This document shows, piece by piece, positions 1 to 9,580 of a stretch of 64,000 bases of DNA. The notes beneath the pieces are model-generated. The model ran no database searches, had not been told where the DNA came from, and worked only from the letters and a program-made list of their open reading frames with translations. This DNA is from Bacilli bacterium (GTDB taxonomy: Bacteria > Bacillota_I > Bacilli_A > RF39 > UBA660), in contig JAFXZC010000006.1 in NCBI GenBank assembly GCA_017541445.1, positions 104,386-168,385 on the forward strand. Reading direction: 5' to 3'. The first letter of the stretch is position 1. Each line of letters starts with the position of its first letter. Position numbers and translations under genes: made by a program.

Positions 1-19
1 AAAAGACTAATATAGCCTT

Positions 20-925
20 TTATTCTAATCTACTAATTATCTTTTTTGCATTATTTATAGTAGCTTCATCATAATAATTCTTACTAAAATTCAAAGTACT
101 TAATGTATAGTAAGAATAATTTTCATTTTTACCAGAATCATAACTATTTGCCAAATTAATTAATGAAGTTTTTAACTCTTTAACTAATTTATCATCTATT
201 TTCTTGGCAAATACAATAGTATCAGTTTTCTTTCCATAAGGAGCATTATAACTTTCATGTCTCTTAATAACTACTTTATTTTCTAAATCAATTTGATAAT
301 AAGTACTTTCATAACTTCCACCATCATTTCTCATAGTTGTAAATCTTTCATCAGTAATTAATTGGAATTTATTTTCATTATCAATTGTAAATGTATAATC
401 ACCACTTAAAGCAATCTGCTTTTTCATAATAACAGAAGGAATAGCCCAATCACTCGTATCTACATCTTTTAACATTTCATTTGGAATCATAGCAACCAAA
501 TACCAAAAAGCCATATCATCTGTTCCTACTTCAGGTATTGACTCATCAACTAAAAAGCTTACCTTACCGCTTATATCTACTTTTAATATTTTATAAGTAT
601 CACTACCGGAACCAACTTGTTTAACTTCAACAAACATAGTATAATCTTTTAATTCTTTTTCCTTAATATTCAAAACGTCTGAATATAAATAATAAAATAC
701 ATTTAATTCATCTACAGAACTAATTATATATTTAGTCTCCTCAGGAGCTTTTTCAAAATACTCATGTGTTTGTAATTCATACTTTTTAACTTCCAATTGT
801 TTTTCTTCTTCTTTTGGTTTTTCTTCTTCTACCTTAGGTTTTTTAAAAATTATAATACCAACTATTACTAAAACAATAACACCTAAAGCAATACCACCTA
901 TTATTAAAAGTTTCTTCTTATCCAT
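20..925 (-). CDS. Membrane-anchored protein of unknown function
   Basis: A 301-residue protein with a short basic N-terminus, one strong hydrophobic helix (about residues 5-24) and then a charged Glu/Lys linker followed by a mixed alpha/beta domain predicted to lie outside the cell. No family is recognised. An in-frame ATG three codons upstream (934) touches the GAAGGG ribosome site with no spacing, so the ATG at 925 (MDKKKLL), about 9 nt after the site, is the better start. The gene is separated from its upstream neighbour by a terminator, so it probably has its own promoter. Confidence 0.75.
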   Translation of the reverse strand: MDKKKLLIIGGIALGVIVLVIVGIIIFKKPKVEEEKPKEEEKQLEVKKYELQTHEYFEKAPEETKYIISSVDELNVFYYLYSDVLNIKEKELKDYTMFVEVKQVGSGSDTYKILKVDISGKVSFLVDESIPEVGTDDMAFWYLVAMIPNEMLKDVDTSDWAIPSVIMKKQIALSGDYTFTIDNENKFQLITDERFTTMRNDGGSYESTYYQIDLENKVVIKRHESYNAPYGKKTDTIVFAKKIDDKLVKELKTSLINLANSYDSGKNENYSYYTLSTLNFSKNYYDEATINNAKKIISRLE

Positions 926-993
926 AAATAACATCCCTTCTATTCTTAAAACGAACTTATTATTATGTTATATATCAATTATATCATTTAATA

Positions 994-1026
994 AAAGAAG
1001 AAAAAACTATTTATTTTTTCTTCTTT
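994..1026 (-). terminator. Rho-independent terminator of the radical SAM cassette
   Basis: Two 13-base arms (994-1006 and 1014-1026) are perfectly complementary around a 7-base loop, directly after the stop codon at 1028. The A/T-rich arms provide the U-tract on the minus strand. Confidence 0.75.
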
Positions 1027-1027
1027 A

Positions 1028-2038
1028 CTACATCATAATCCACTCTTGTAAATATTTTATTTCGCTACCACAATAATTACATTTTTTATCTTTAACATCA
1101 ATAGAAGCACCACAATTATGACATTGTAATATATTAGTACCACCTTTTAAATCTAATGTACCTTGATCATGTCTCTTTAAAACATATTCTTCATTTAAAA
1201 ACTTACTACTTATTTTACCATTACTATAATAAACTACTCTTACATATGCTTTAACTTTAACATATAAAATATTATCTTTAGTATATTCACTAAAATCATC
1301 ATAATCAATAATATCATAATCAATAACACTACCATCACTATAATACTTATTCCTTAATTCATAATTTAAATTATTAAAGAACACTTTTTTATCTATATTA
1401 GTTCTATTCCAAAAATCTATTTGTTTCTTATTTAATCTTTCTTTATATCTTTTAATAGGTCCTAATACTACATAACCATCAATAATATAAAAGAAATAAT
1501 ACAATATTAAACTTAAAATAAAACCATATACAAATACTTTAATAATATCAATATTATTAAATGTTCTAGAAGTAGTTTTAATAAATAATAATGCTAATAA
1601 CAAACTAATAATTAAATCAATAATACCAGTAATAATTCTATACTTATTACTTCTTAAAACTAAATCATAATGATACTTACTACCTAAATCTTTATCTATA
1701 TAATCAATATTATAAAAAGTTCCACAATATGGACAACCATCTTTAACATCTTTTAATTTAGATTCCATACCACAATTAGGACATTTAAAATCTTTATCCT
1801 CAATTTCTTTAGATATAAAAGTATATTCTATCCTAGAATCAAATATCTTTTCTTTATTAACTAATTTATTATTTAAATAATATTCCTTTTCACTAATAAC
1901 ACCATTAGAAATATCATCATTTACACTATTATTAGTATTTCTTTCTAAAATAGTATTTCCTACTATATATTTAGTTCTAATATTAATATTTAATTTATCA
2001 AGTTTCTCATTATGTAAACTATCTGATATTAAAGCCAT
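1028..2038 (-). CDS. Tim44-like domain membrane protein with two zinc ribbons
   Basis: A 336-residue protein. An internal zinc ribbon (CPNC...CPYC, near residues 81-103) is followed by two hydrophobic helices (about 137-190). A C-terminal region resembles the Tim44-like/NTF2-fold domain of Firmicutes membrane proteins and ends in a second zinc ribbon (CHNC...CNYC) and a Trp-containing tail, an arrangement known from Tim44-like zinc-ribbon proteins. It is the last gene of a four-gene cassette with a radical SAM enzyme and has an AGGGTGG ribosome site 9 nt after the preceding gene. Function unknown; its constant company with the maturase would suggest handling or display of the modified product, which is inference. 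Confidence 0.7.
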   Translation of the reverse strand: MALISDSLHNEKLDKLNINIRTKYIVGNTILERNTNNSVNDDISNGVISEKEYYLNNKLVNKEKIFDSRIEYTFISKEIEDKDFKCPNCGMESKLKDVKDGCPYCGTFYNIDYIDKDLGSKYHYDLVLRSNKYRIITGIIDLIISLLLALLFIKTTSRTFNNIDIIKVFVYGFILSLILYYFFYIIDGYVVLGPIKRYKERLNKKQIDFWNRTNIDKKVFFNNLNYELRNKYYSDGSVIDYDIIDYDDFSEYTKDNILYVKVKAYVRVVYYSNGKISSKFLNEEYVLKRHDQGTLDLKGGTNILQCHNCGASIDVKDKKCNYCGSEIKYLQEWIMM

Positions 2039-2047
2039 ATAACCACC

Positions 2048-2392
2048 CTATCTATTATTATTGTTATTATTAGATGAAGAACCACCACTTGATCTTCCAC
2101 CACCAGATGAAGGAGTATAATGATTAATAACGTTAAAAATAGCATTACTCATAACTAAACCATCAATAGACGTAGAAATACAACGAGCATTTATAACTTG
2201 AGCAGTACTAACATCTCTACCAACCATTAGAGTAATATTACTTCTATTAGCTTTAATAACACCATTTTTATTAGTTGCTAAAAAATTATAAATATAATCA
2301 AATTCTTCTTGTGTCAATTCATAATACCTTGTTAAATCAACACATCTTTTCATTCTAATCAACTCTTCATAAGTTTCAGGTTCTTTAGCCAT
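2048..2392 (-). CDS. Small protein with Gly/Ser/Asn tail, candidate radical SAM substrate
   Basis: A 114-residue protein directly downstream of a radical SAM/SPASM gene; its AAGGAG ribosome site is formed by the last codons of that gene. The first 90 residues look folded (two Cys at about 17 and 71). The tail is low complexity: SSGGGRSSGGSSS followed by a run of six Asn and Arg. A folded leader-like part plus a repetitive core beside a SPASM maturase is the usual layout of RiPP precursors, but no known precursor family is recognised. It could equally be a structural partner protein. Confidence 0.65.
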   Translation of the reverse strand: MAKEPETYEELIRMKRCVDLTRYYELTQEEFDYIYNFLATNKNGVIKANRSNITLMVGRDVSTAQVINARCISTSIDGLVMSNAIFNVINHYTPSSGGGRSSGGSSSNNNNNNR

Positions 2393-2394
2393 AA

Positions 2395-4131
2395 TTACAA
2401 CTCCTTATCTATATAATAAAATTCAATATTTTGAAATGGTAAATTAATTGCTTGAATATGATAATAAGCATTATTCTTTTGTTTTAAATAATGATAATCT
2501 CTTAAACTAGATGTTGTAAAAAACATATTATTAGGATTATCTTTATCATATTCATCTTTATATTCTTTTATTAAATTACTAATATCATAAACATAATAGC
2601 AATTTCTATTTAACTTACTTTTATCCAAAACACCCTTATATATTTGATGAGTAGCAATATGTCTTTGTTTAGTTCTACCTTCATCACCATATTTAACTAA
2701 ATCTCCACTTAATAGCATCATATATAAACTATTATTATCTGGATAATCACATACTTCATTTATTAATTTCTTTTTTATATAAATTAATACTTTACTAGAA
2801 GGAGTAATATAAACTATATCTCTATTATTCTTAATTACTTGTGATTCTAATTTATATTTATTACCATCTACTTCTAACATAAAACTATTACTATCATATA
2901 TATATTTTAAATTATTATCTTCCTTAATAATCTCTTCTAAAGAAGGATAATCATTATTAACTACTTTAGGTCTATATTCATTTAAATCAATAACTCTCAT
3001 TTTAGCTAAATAATCATAAACAAATTCATCATTATATTCATCTTTTGCATAATTTCTATCTTTATACATTTCTTGCTGTAATTTACAAGTATAACTCTTA
3101 TTAGAATTATAAGTATTCTTAACAAAAGGACAACCTGTTTTACATAAATATAAATAACCACATTTACTACATTCATCATTAAAAGGTAACTTATTATGAT
3201 TTTTAAATATCTTAGTAAAAGCATTTTTTAATATTTCTTCTACACTATTATTATAAATATTACCATAATAATAATCTTTATTCTTTTGACCTCTTACACA
3301 AGAATAAATATCTCCATTTCTTTCTAATAAGAAGAACTTCTCTCCACAATTATCACAATTAGTACAATATTCTGGACTAAATTCATCAAACCATGGACCA
3401 TTAACACCACTATCTAAATCAGTTCCATCGAATTCTTCATGCATTCTTTTATAAAATAATACTTGTTCATCTTCACTCATATGATGTAATAAACCATTTG
3501 AATTATAATCAAACCCTATCATAAAATTAAAATCATTCATATCTAAACAAGTATTATTATTTAAATATTTAATATCATTAATTATTTCATCTAACTTATC
3601 ATAATGTTCCTTAAATATAGTAGCAGATACTTTCTTCTTATTAGGTATACCTTCTAATAATTTAATATTATTTAATATCTTATTTAATGTTTCTTTATTA
3701 TTCTTAGTAACCCTAAATTCATTATGTAATGATAAAGGTAAATCTAAACTACCAGATATAGAAACATTAAATTCTTTAATAGTATCTATATGTTTATCTA
3801 AATTATACATATTAGTCTTAATATGAGGTTTGCCTACTTTAAAACCAGCATTAGTTATTATATCTTTATTTTCTTCATAATAATTATAAATATATTTTAT
3901 TAAATCATGAAAATCTTCTTTAGATAAAACAGTAACTTCTCCACCATGTAATGAAATATTAAATGGAATAACATTACTTTTCTTAAATTTTTTAATAGCA
4001 TAATCTAATGTTTCTACATAACCATACTGGCATTCTTCATCTACAGTATTATCTTCTAAATAGCAATACTTACATCCCATATTACATGCCATAGTAGGAA
4101 CATATAATAAATGTATATATTTATAATTCAT
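2395..4131 (-). CDS. Radical SAM/SPASM domain enzyme, candidate peptide maturase
   Basis: A 578-residue enzyme. The motif CNMGCKYC near the N-terminus (Cys 16, 20, 23 of this start) binds the SAM-cleaving Fe-S cluster. A SPASM region (CTNCDNCG, then CVRG, then CSKCGYLYLCKTGC and a final Cys) supplies ligands for auxiliary clusters. About 200 residues follow with no recognised domain, so it is longer than usual SPASM maturases. Start chosen at the ATG at 4131, eight bases after GGGAG; the upstream TTG at 4137 is too near. It is likely cytoplasmic and co-transcribed with the LRR protein gene upstream and the 114-residue candidate substrate downstream. Confidence 0.85.
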   Translation of the reverse strand: MNYKYIHLLYVPTMACNMGCKYCYLEDNTVDEECQYGYVETLDYAIKKFKKSNVIPFNISLHGGEVTVLSKEDFHDLIKYIYNYYEENKDIITNAGFKVGKPHIKTNMYNLDKHIDTIKEFNVSISGSLDLPLSLHNEFRVTKNNKETLNKILNNIKLLEGIPNKKKVSATIFKEHYDKLDEIINDIKYLNNNTCLDMNDFNFMIGFDYNSNGLLHHMSEDEQVLFYKRMHEEFDGTDLDSGVNGPWFDEFSPEYCTNCDNCGEKFFLLERNGDIYSCVRGQKNKDYYYGNIYNNSVEEILKNAFTKIFKNHNKLPFNDECSKCGYLYLCKTGCPFVKNTYNSNKSYTCKLQQEMYKDRNYAKDEYNDEFVYDYLAKMRVIDLNEYRPKVVNNDYPSLEEIIKEDNNLKYIYDSNSFMLEVDGNKYKLESQVIKNNRDIVYITPSSKVLIYIKKKLINEVCDYPDNNSLYMMLLSGDLVKYGDEGRTKQRHIATHQIYKGVLDKSKLNRNCYYVYDISNLIKEYKDEYDKDNPNNMFFTTSSLRDYHYLKQKNNAYYHIQAINLPFQNIEFYYIDKEL

Positions 4132-4143
4132 AAACAAAACTCC

Positions 4144-6045
4144 CTAACCATTATAATAAACATCTATATATAATAAATATCCTTCATCTACAATTTTTAA
4201 TTGTAAATCATTACTAATTTTTAACAAGCCATCATTTTTAGAAATACTAATTATCTCATTGACATTTCCACTTATTTTAATAGAATATATATTTCCCATA
4301 CTAGTTTCCTCAATCTCAAGTAATTCAAATTCATAAATAGGATCATAATCATCATTATAAATAGTATCACTAAAATTAGGAGTTAAACCAATCATTTCAT
4401 AACCATTAAGTGTAGTTTCACCATCTCCAGAAAAATGTAAAACCTTTGTAGGACTTTCTTTAAACGCCCTTTCATTAACAATTGTACCAGCAGGTATTTT
4501 GATAGTTTTTAAACTATCACATCTTCTAAATGCAGAAGATCCAATTTCTGCTAATTTACTATCATTACCGATATTAACTTCTTTTAATTTAATATCACCA
4601 TAGAAAGCATGACCACCTATTCTAGTAACTTTATCAGGTATATCAATCACTTCTAAAGAAGTACAATTTTCAAATGAATTGCCTCTTATCTCAGTAATAT
4701 TATCAGACAACTTAACACTCTTTAATGAACTTGCATTTTTAAACATTTCCCCACCAAATTCAATTACAGTATCAGGAAATTCTACTTCAACAATAGACTT
4801 ACAATTATAGAAAGAAGCACCACCTATGGTTACTAACTCATTTGGGATATTAACTTCTTTTAACATATAACAATTTTTAAAAGCTTGACCTCTTATTTCT
4901 GTAATAGTATCAGGTAATTTAACTTTCTTTAAAAAGAACATATTAGAAAATGCGTTACCTCTTAAACTAACAACAGGTTCACCATTATATTCTTCAGGTA
5001 TCTCTACCGAAGTAAAATTAGTTAAACCAAATGCATAATATCTCATACCATATCCATCTTCTTCTTTTTCATATATAATATGAGGATTTATAAACAATAT
5101 TAAAGCAACAACTATTGCAACAACATTTACTATTAATCTAAATGATTTCTTATCATCTTCTACTAAACTACCTTTAATATTCATAACAATATTTGATACT
5201 TTTTCACTAGGTCTACTCTTTACTTCTTTAATAATATATTTCTTAACATCTAATGATTTAGTACTCTTTTTAAATATAAAAAGAATAATAATACCTACTA
5301 AATAAGTTAACAATGGAAAATGAAAAAATATCATTACAACAAATACAAATAATAATAAAGAAAAAATATAATTTAAGTTATTCTTTCTCTTTAACAAAGC
5401 ACTAGGAATTTTAGTATTATTCATTCCATAACTAGCATTTCTTAATTCTTTATTAATAAAAGATTCAACCATTTCATCTTCACTTAATTTATACATACTA
5501 TCAAATTTACTATAATTAACAACTGTTTTAGGATCTTTATTATAAGTTACATTAACTGTATCATTAGATACTTTAGATCCACAAAATTGACAAAACTTAT
5601 CGGTCAAAGCAAGTTCTTTACCACAATTTTTACATTTCATAGTAACACCTTCTCCATTAGTAGCAAATGATAAAACATCAACCTTTGCATCCCCACCAAT
5701 AAACGATTTTTTCTTTGCAACTGCACTGATAGGAACTACTAAAAAAGCACCAATAAATACAGCAAAGAAATCAAGAGTTGCAATACCAACTGCAACAGAA
5801 TACGTTGTAAAAAAATCAAAAAACAATAATATAAGAGCTCTTATAGTAAATAATTCCCAAAATAATCTTTTCGGATCTGCTTCACTATATATTTTAGATA
5901 AAGGCATTAATACAAATAAAGACATATGAATAGACATAAACATTTCCATAAAAATAATTATGCCTACATCATACACACTACCTTCTTCAGCAAAAACAAT
6001 AAAAGGCATTAATAAAAATAATAACCATAACACTTTCTTTTTCAC
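4144..6045 (-). CDS. BspA-like leucine-rich-repeat membrane protein with zinc ribbon
   Basis: A 633-residue protein starting at GTG (the nearby ATG is out of frame and meets TGA at once). It has a signal-like first helix, two or three membrane segments in the first 110 residues, a zinc ribbon (CKNC...CQFC, about residues 136-156), two further hydrophobic segments near 225-260 and a helix near 300-320. Residues about 340-530 carry BspA-type LRR_5 repeats (pattern: LPDTITEIRGQAFKNC, IGGASFYNC and so on), normally extracellular ligand-binding modules. It heads the radical SAM cassette, overlapping no gene and lying 12 nt from the maturase. Confidence 0.8.
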   Translation of the reverse strand: MKKKVLWLLFLLMPFIVFAEEGSVYDVGIIIFMEMFMSIHMSLFVLMPLSKIYSEADPKRLFWELFTIRALILLFFDFFTTYSVAVGIATLDFFAVFIGAFLVVPISAVAKKKSFIGGDAKVDVLSFATNGEGVTMKCKNCGKELALTDKFCQFCGSKVSNDTVNVTYNKDPKTVVNYSKFDSMYKLSEDEMVESFINKELRNASYGMNNTKIPSALLKRKNNLNYIFSLLLFVFVVMIFFHFPLLTYLVGIIILFIFKKSTKSLDVKKYIIKEVKSRPSEKVSNIVMNIKGSLVEDDKKSFRLIVNVVAIVVALILFINPHIIYEKEEDGYGMRYYAFGLTNFTSVEIPEEYNGEPVVSLRGNAFSNMFFLKKVKLPDTITEIRGQAFKNCYMLKEVNIPNELVTIGGASFYNCKSIVEVEFPDTVIEFGGEMFKNASSLKSVKLSDNITEIRGNSFENCTSLEVIDIPDKVTRIGGHAFYGDIKLKEVNIGNDSKLAEIGSSAFRRCDSLKTIKIPAGTIVNERAFKESPTKVLHFSGDGETTLNGYEMIGLTPNFSDTIYNDDYDPIYEFELLEIEETSMGNIYSIKISGNVNEIISISKNDGLLKISNDLQLKIVDEGYLLYIDVYYNG

Positions 6046-6093
6046 ATAAACACCTCTATATTCTACTTAAATAATTATATCATATTTAACCAA

Positions 6094-6117
6094 CAAAAAA
6101 AGGACTTAATAGACCTT
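6094..6117 (-). terminator. Terminator after the PNPOx-like gene
   Basis: Short stem AAGG(T)C/G(T)CCTT with one mismatch and an oligo-U tail on the minus strand, one base after the stop at 6119. Confidence 0.55.
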
Positions 6118-6118
6118 C

Positions 6119-6511
6119 TTAAAACTTATATACTACTGGTTCTGCATCAAAAGAATAAACAGTTGCAACAGCTTTATCTATAACAAATACAACAGTATTA
6201 CCATCATTCTCATCATACATATTTCTTAAATCAGGATATGCATCTAACATAGCTTTTCTAGCAACAGTTCTATCATCTTCTTTAGCAATACCTTCTACTC
6301 TTATCCATTTACCGTCATACATAGCACAAATCTCTATATTTGGATTTTCCATTATTTGATGTGCTACTTTCTTACTCTTTCCTGTTTGAATATATAATTT
6401 ATCTTGAAAAATATTAACAGTACCAAATGGTCTAACATGTGGTTGATTATACTCTACTGTAGCTAAATAATAAGTTCCAGCATTCTTTAAAAATTCATAA
6501 GTTTCTTTCAT
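6119..6511 (-). CDS. Pyridoxamine 5'-phosphate oxidase-like flavin-binding protein
   Basis: A 130-residue single-domain protein of the PNPOx-like split-barrel family. Typical segments are YYLATVEYNQPHVRPFGTV at the N-terminus, a basic KSKKVAHQIMENPNIEIC stretch and an acidic central helix. Members of this short family bind FMN, haem or F420, and their substrates are mostly unknown; it is not a biosynthetic PdxH. An AGGAG site precedes the ATG, and a TATAAT box lies at 6530-6535, only 18 nt from the start codon, so the leader is very short. Confidence 0.85.
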   Translation of the reverse strand: MKETYEFLKNAGTYYLATVEYNQPHVRPFGTVNIFQDKLYIQTGKSKKVAHQIMENPNIEICAMYDGKWIRVEGIAKEDDRTVARKAMLDAYPDLRNMYDENDGNTVVFVIDKAVATVYSFDAEPVVYKF

Positions 6512-6541
6512 ATTATCACTCCTAAAATAATTATAACATAA

Positions 6542-7060
6542 TTACTTTCTTTTTCTAATTAATTTAGCAGGAACTCCTCCTACTATTGAATATGGTTCTA
6601 CATCTTTAGTAACAACAGCACCAGCACCTACTATAGATCCTTTGCCTATCTTTACACCTGGTAAAATAATAACTCTAGCACCTATCCAAACATCATCTTC
6701 TATAATAACAGGTTCTTTCTCTTTAAAACCTTGATCTATCATTGGAATATCAGTTCTATCAAATTGATGATTTCTCGTATATACATAACAATCAGGTCCC
6801 ATCATAACATTCTTGCCTATTGTAGTAGGACCATGTAAAAAACTATTAGCACCTATACCAGATCTATCACCAATAATAACATCATTTTCAAAATGACACA
6901 TCCAATTAATATTAATTTTTTTAGCTTTACTACCAGTTATACCCCTATATAAATGACCTCTCCATTTACAAGAAGGCATACCAAATACCCTACAACTAGT
7001 TCTAGGCAAGTGTTTAGCTATCGTTTCATAAAAGAATCTACATATTTCTCTTCTTATCAT
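6542..7060 (-). CDS. Hexapeptide-repeat acyltransferase
   Basis: A 172-residue protein with left-handed beta-helix hexapeptide repeats ([20 protein letters not shown]..., [37 protein letters not shown]). It ends with the [14 protein letters not shown] motif typical of the maltose/galactoside O-acetyltransferase and WcaF-like group. It likely transfers an acetyl group from acetyl-CoA to a sugar; the acceptor cannot be told. Its ATG lies 5 nt from the stop of the lipoprotein gene upstream, so the two are co-transcribed. Confidence 0.85.
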   Translation of the reverse strand: MIRREICRFFYETIAKHLPRTSCRVFGMPSCKWRGHLYRGITGSKAKKININWMCHFENDVIIGDRSGIGANSFLHGPTTIGKNVMMGPDCYVYTRNHQFDRTDIPMIDQGFKEKEPVIIEDDVWIGARVIILPGVKIGKGSIVGAGAVVTKDVEPYSIVGGVPAKLIRKRK

Positions 7061-7064
7061 ATAA

Positions 7065-7628
7065 TCATATCCCTTTTAAATCTAAAGTTTTAAGATTAAT
7101 CTTATTACCATTCTTAATATATTTATTTAATAAATCATTAACACTTAAATACTCTGATTCTTTACTATATTCTTTATCATCATAAATAAAATATTCATCA
7201 TCAGTAATATATTTAAAATAGTATCTAGCTACTTCATCTACTTTATTATTATTCATTTTATATATTAAATATTCACCATCTTCATAATTATTATAATTAT
7301 AAACAAAAAGCATACCATTATCATATATATCTACTTTAGATAAATTACTATAATACTTACTATCTATTAATTCTTCTGCATTATTACCATTCATATAATA
7401 AATATCTAATATCTTATATTCAATTTCATTATAACCTAATAAAACTAATTCATCTTCATTATTATTATCTATATCATAATATAAATAGAAAACACTAACA
7501 TAATTATTACTATCATATCTATCTTTAAATTCATCAATAATATCATCATAACTCTTATTATTTACTTCTTCTTTCTTACAACCAAATAAGAATAAACAAA
7601 TAAATAAAATAATAACTATTTTTTTCAT
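7065..7628 (-). CDS. Lipoprotein of unknown function
   Basis: A 187-residue lipoprotein: a basic start (MKKIVI), a hydrophobic core and a lipobox LFGC with Cys near residue 17. The mature part is rich in Asn, Asp and Tyr and has no recognised domain. The ATG at 7628 is preferred over one five codons upstream because AGGTG is placed 4-5 nt before it. The gene starts next to the end of the nucleotidase-like gene, within one apparent operon (8205 to 6542). Confidence 0.75.
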   Translation of the reverse strand: MKKIVIILFICLFLFGCKKEEVNNKSYDDIIDEFKDRYDSNNYVSVFYLYYDIDNNNEDELVLLGYNEIEYKILDIYYMNGNNAEELIDSKYYSNLSKVDIYDNGMLFVYNYNNYEDGEYLIYKMNNNKVDEVARYYFKYITDDEYFIYDDKEYSKESEYLSVNDLLNKYIKNGNKINLKTLDLKGI

Positions 7629-7635
7629 ATTACAC

Positions 7636-8205
7636 CTAATCATTTAATAATAATTTTTCTATTTCTTTCCAACCATAATGATAATCATAACCAGCTCTAA
7701 TAACATCATCATCTACAATAACATCTTTATTATGATAAGAAGGAAATAATATTTTCATTTCTACATCATTTTCAAAGTTATTAACTCTATCATCTATTTG
7801 AATATCTGCTTTAAATATATTTTTAACAGCAGTAAATATAAAATGTTCAGGATTTAAAAAAGGTAAATACTTAATTAAAAAATTATATTTATCAGCAAAT
7901 ATTCTACCAGAACCTTCTATATTCATAGGACTAACACAAGCAGAACAAATATATATATCATACTTCTTATTTAACTTTTCAATTACTTCAATAGCATCAG
8001 GTAATATATTTGGATTCTCATATAGATTTCTATTATTTAAAAACTTATTAAATTCTTCTCTTCTATCATCTGGTATACATATTTGATCAATATAATAATC
8101 AGTAAAATCATCTACAACATAATTAGTATGCATAAAATCATTTACAGCTTCAACAAAACCAGAAAAAGTAATTACTTCATCTACATCTAATAATATTTTC
8201 TTCAT
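7636..8205 (-). CDS. HAD-family 5'-nucleotidase-like hydrolase
   Basis: A 189-residue HAD-superfamily protein. Motif I is DVDEV (residues about 7-11), motif II lies in ICSACVSP and motif IV is IQIDDRVNNFE. This layout matches the 5'(3')-deoxyribonucleotidase (NT5C) group, in which the first Asp is the nucleophile. A likely role is dephosphorylation of deoxynucleoside monophosphates, though the substrate is not certain. A related protein is encoded at 41319-41891. A GGAG site sits 5 nt before the ATG, and the gene is 2 nt from the ComB-like gene. Confidence 0.8.
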   Translation of the reverse strand: MKKILLDVDEVITFSGFVEAVNDFMHTNYVVDDFTDYYIDQICIPDDRREEFNKFLNNRNLYENPNILPDAIEVIEKLNKKYDIYICSACVSPMNIEGSGRIFADKYNFLIKYLPFLNPEHFIFTAVKNIFKADIQIDDRVNNFENDVEMKILFPSYHNKDVIVDDDVIRAGYDYHYGWKEIEKLLLND

Positions 8206-8207
8206 TA

Positions 8208-8900
8208 TTACTCCATATCTATTCTTTTAATAATAAAACCTTTATCATCTTTATCTACTCTTAAAACAAAATTAAATTTATTATAATCAACACAATAATA
8301 AAAATCATTTCTAGGTAATATATCTTTATATTTATCATCAAAGAAAGCACTACCACCATATTCTTTTAAATGTTTAATAGAATCAGTTAAATCCATTTCT
8401 TTACCTTCTATTAAAGATTTAATATATAATGCACATAACTCATCTTCTTCACTTTGAATATTACCTTCTCTACCCATAGCTACTAAAGAAACAACATCAT
8501 AATTAGAATTCTTTATATAATTAGCAATAGCTTTAGCATTTACTAAACTACCAGTTATTATTTCTTTAGCATTAATAGCATTTTCTATACCTTGTGTACC
8601 AGCACTAGTAGTATGATAAACAACTTTATCTGCTAAAGAAACATCAGCTATCTCTGTAGGTGAATTACCATAATCATAACCATCTAATTTAATAGCATGT
8701 CTTTCACCAATAATAACAATATCATTATTATTCTTTTTATATTCTAAAGGTAACAAATAATCACCAATTGGTCTTAATTCTCTTGGGTTCTTATCCATAA
8801 TATATGCTTCTAAACTAAATGCTCTAAATACATCTATTATTACAGTTAATCCTTCAGCATATTTTGCTCCATCTAAACAATGTAAAATATTTATTTGCAT
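8208..8900 (-). CDS. ComB-like 2-phosphosulfolactate phosphatase family protein
   Basis: A 230-residue protein with the ComB family signature: a VIIDVFRAFS segment near the N-terminus, a NSP motif (GNSPTEI) and TTSAGTQGI corresponding to the usual TTTNGT. ComB hydrolyses 2-phosphosulfolactate in coenzyme M synthesis, but many bacteria without that pathway keep a homologue, so the substrate here is unknown. The ATG at 8900 (MQINIL) is chosen because GGTGAG lies 7 nt before it; the longer TTG start would run into that site. First gene of the 8900-6542 operon. Confidence 0.8.
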   Translation of the reverse strand: MQINILHCLDGAKYAEGLTVIIDVFRAFSLEAYIMDKNPRELRPIGDYLLPLEYKKNNNDIVIIGERHAIKLDGYDYGNSPTEIADVSLADKVVYHTTSAGTQGIENAINAKEIITGSLVNAKAIANYIKNSNYDVVSLVAMGREGNIQSEEDELCALYIKSLIEGKEMDLTDSIKHLKEYGGSAFFDDKYKDILPRNDFYYCVDYNKFNFVLRVDKDDKGFIIKRIDME

Positions 8901-8919
8901 AAATAAACTCACCAAAAAT

Positions 8920-8925
8920 ATTATA
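8920..8925 (-). promoter_or_regulatory. -10 box with very short leader, ComB-like operon
   Basis: TATAAT on the minus strand ends 19 nt before the ATG at 8900, leaving a leader of roughly a dozen bases made almost only of the ribosome site. No clear -35 box is seen. Confidence 0.5.
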
Positions 8926-8930
8926 ACATA

Positions 8931-8954
8931 AAAAACCTAATTTCTTAGGTTTTT
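8931..8954 (-). terminator. Terminator after the DUF4190-like gene
   Basis: Perfect stem ACCTAA/TTAGGT (extended by A-U pairs) with loop GAAA and a U-tract, overlapping the stop codon at 8953. Confidence 0.8.
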
Positions 8955-9576
8955 AATCTTCTCTATCAATTATGCTTTTTTCACAATAATACTTATTATG
9001 TGTTTTACTATTATATAATATTAATTCTTTATTATCAAAAGATACATTATATTCAGAAATATATAAACTATCTTGTAAAACACCATCTACAACAAATTCA
9101 GTTCCTTCTAAATTTAATTTATCATCAATATAACTATATTTACCTTTAACATAATTATAATCTAATTCATTAAATTTAGACCATTTAAAGCCATTATTAG
9201 AATTAAAAGTAACATAAACGATATAATTATCATCTGAATTTAAATAACAGTCCCAATCCCCTATAATTGATGTATTATTACTCTTTTCATTAACAAACTC
9301 TACAAATCTATCAATACTATCTTTATTAACATTTATAGCTAATATAAATATAGCAAAGAATAATAAAACAAATGACCAAATAATATTAAATATAAAAGCA
9401 ATACTATTTAATATAATTCCAGCATACTTTTTACCACCAGTAACTACATTAACAATACCAATTACTACTCCAATAATAATTATAGGTATAACTATAACTC
9501 CTAAAAAGATAGAAAGAACTATACTAATAATACCAATTACTAAAGAAGTAGTAGCTAATCCTTCATTATTATTCAT
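8953..9576 (-). CDS. DUF4190-like membrane protein
   Basis: A 207-residue protein. Two hydrophobic segments separated by a Gly-rich turn (SLVIGIISIVLSIFLG...GGKKYAGIILN) match the DUF4190 family. A roughly 100-residue C-terminal domain (GDWDCYLNSDD... onward) looks beta-rich and lipocalin-like but is not assigned. The ATG at 9576 (MNNNEGL) is preferred because AGGA stands 9 nt before it. An upstream start at 9597 would overlap the preceding gene by 17 nt. Function unknown. Confidence 0.7.
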   Translation of the reverse strand: MNNNEGLATTSLVIGIISIVLSIFLGVIVIPIIIIGVVIGIVNVVTGGKKYAGIILNSIAFIFNIIWSFVLLFFAIFILAINVNKDSIDRFVEFVNEKSNNTSIIGDWDCYLNSDDNYIVYVTFNSNNGFKWSKFNELDYNYVKGKYSYIDDKLNLEGTEFVVDGVLQDSLYISEYNVSFDNKELILYNSKTHNKYYCEKSIIDRED

Positions 9577-9580
9577 AAAA

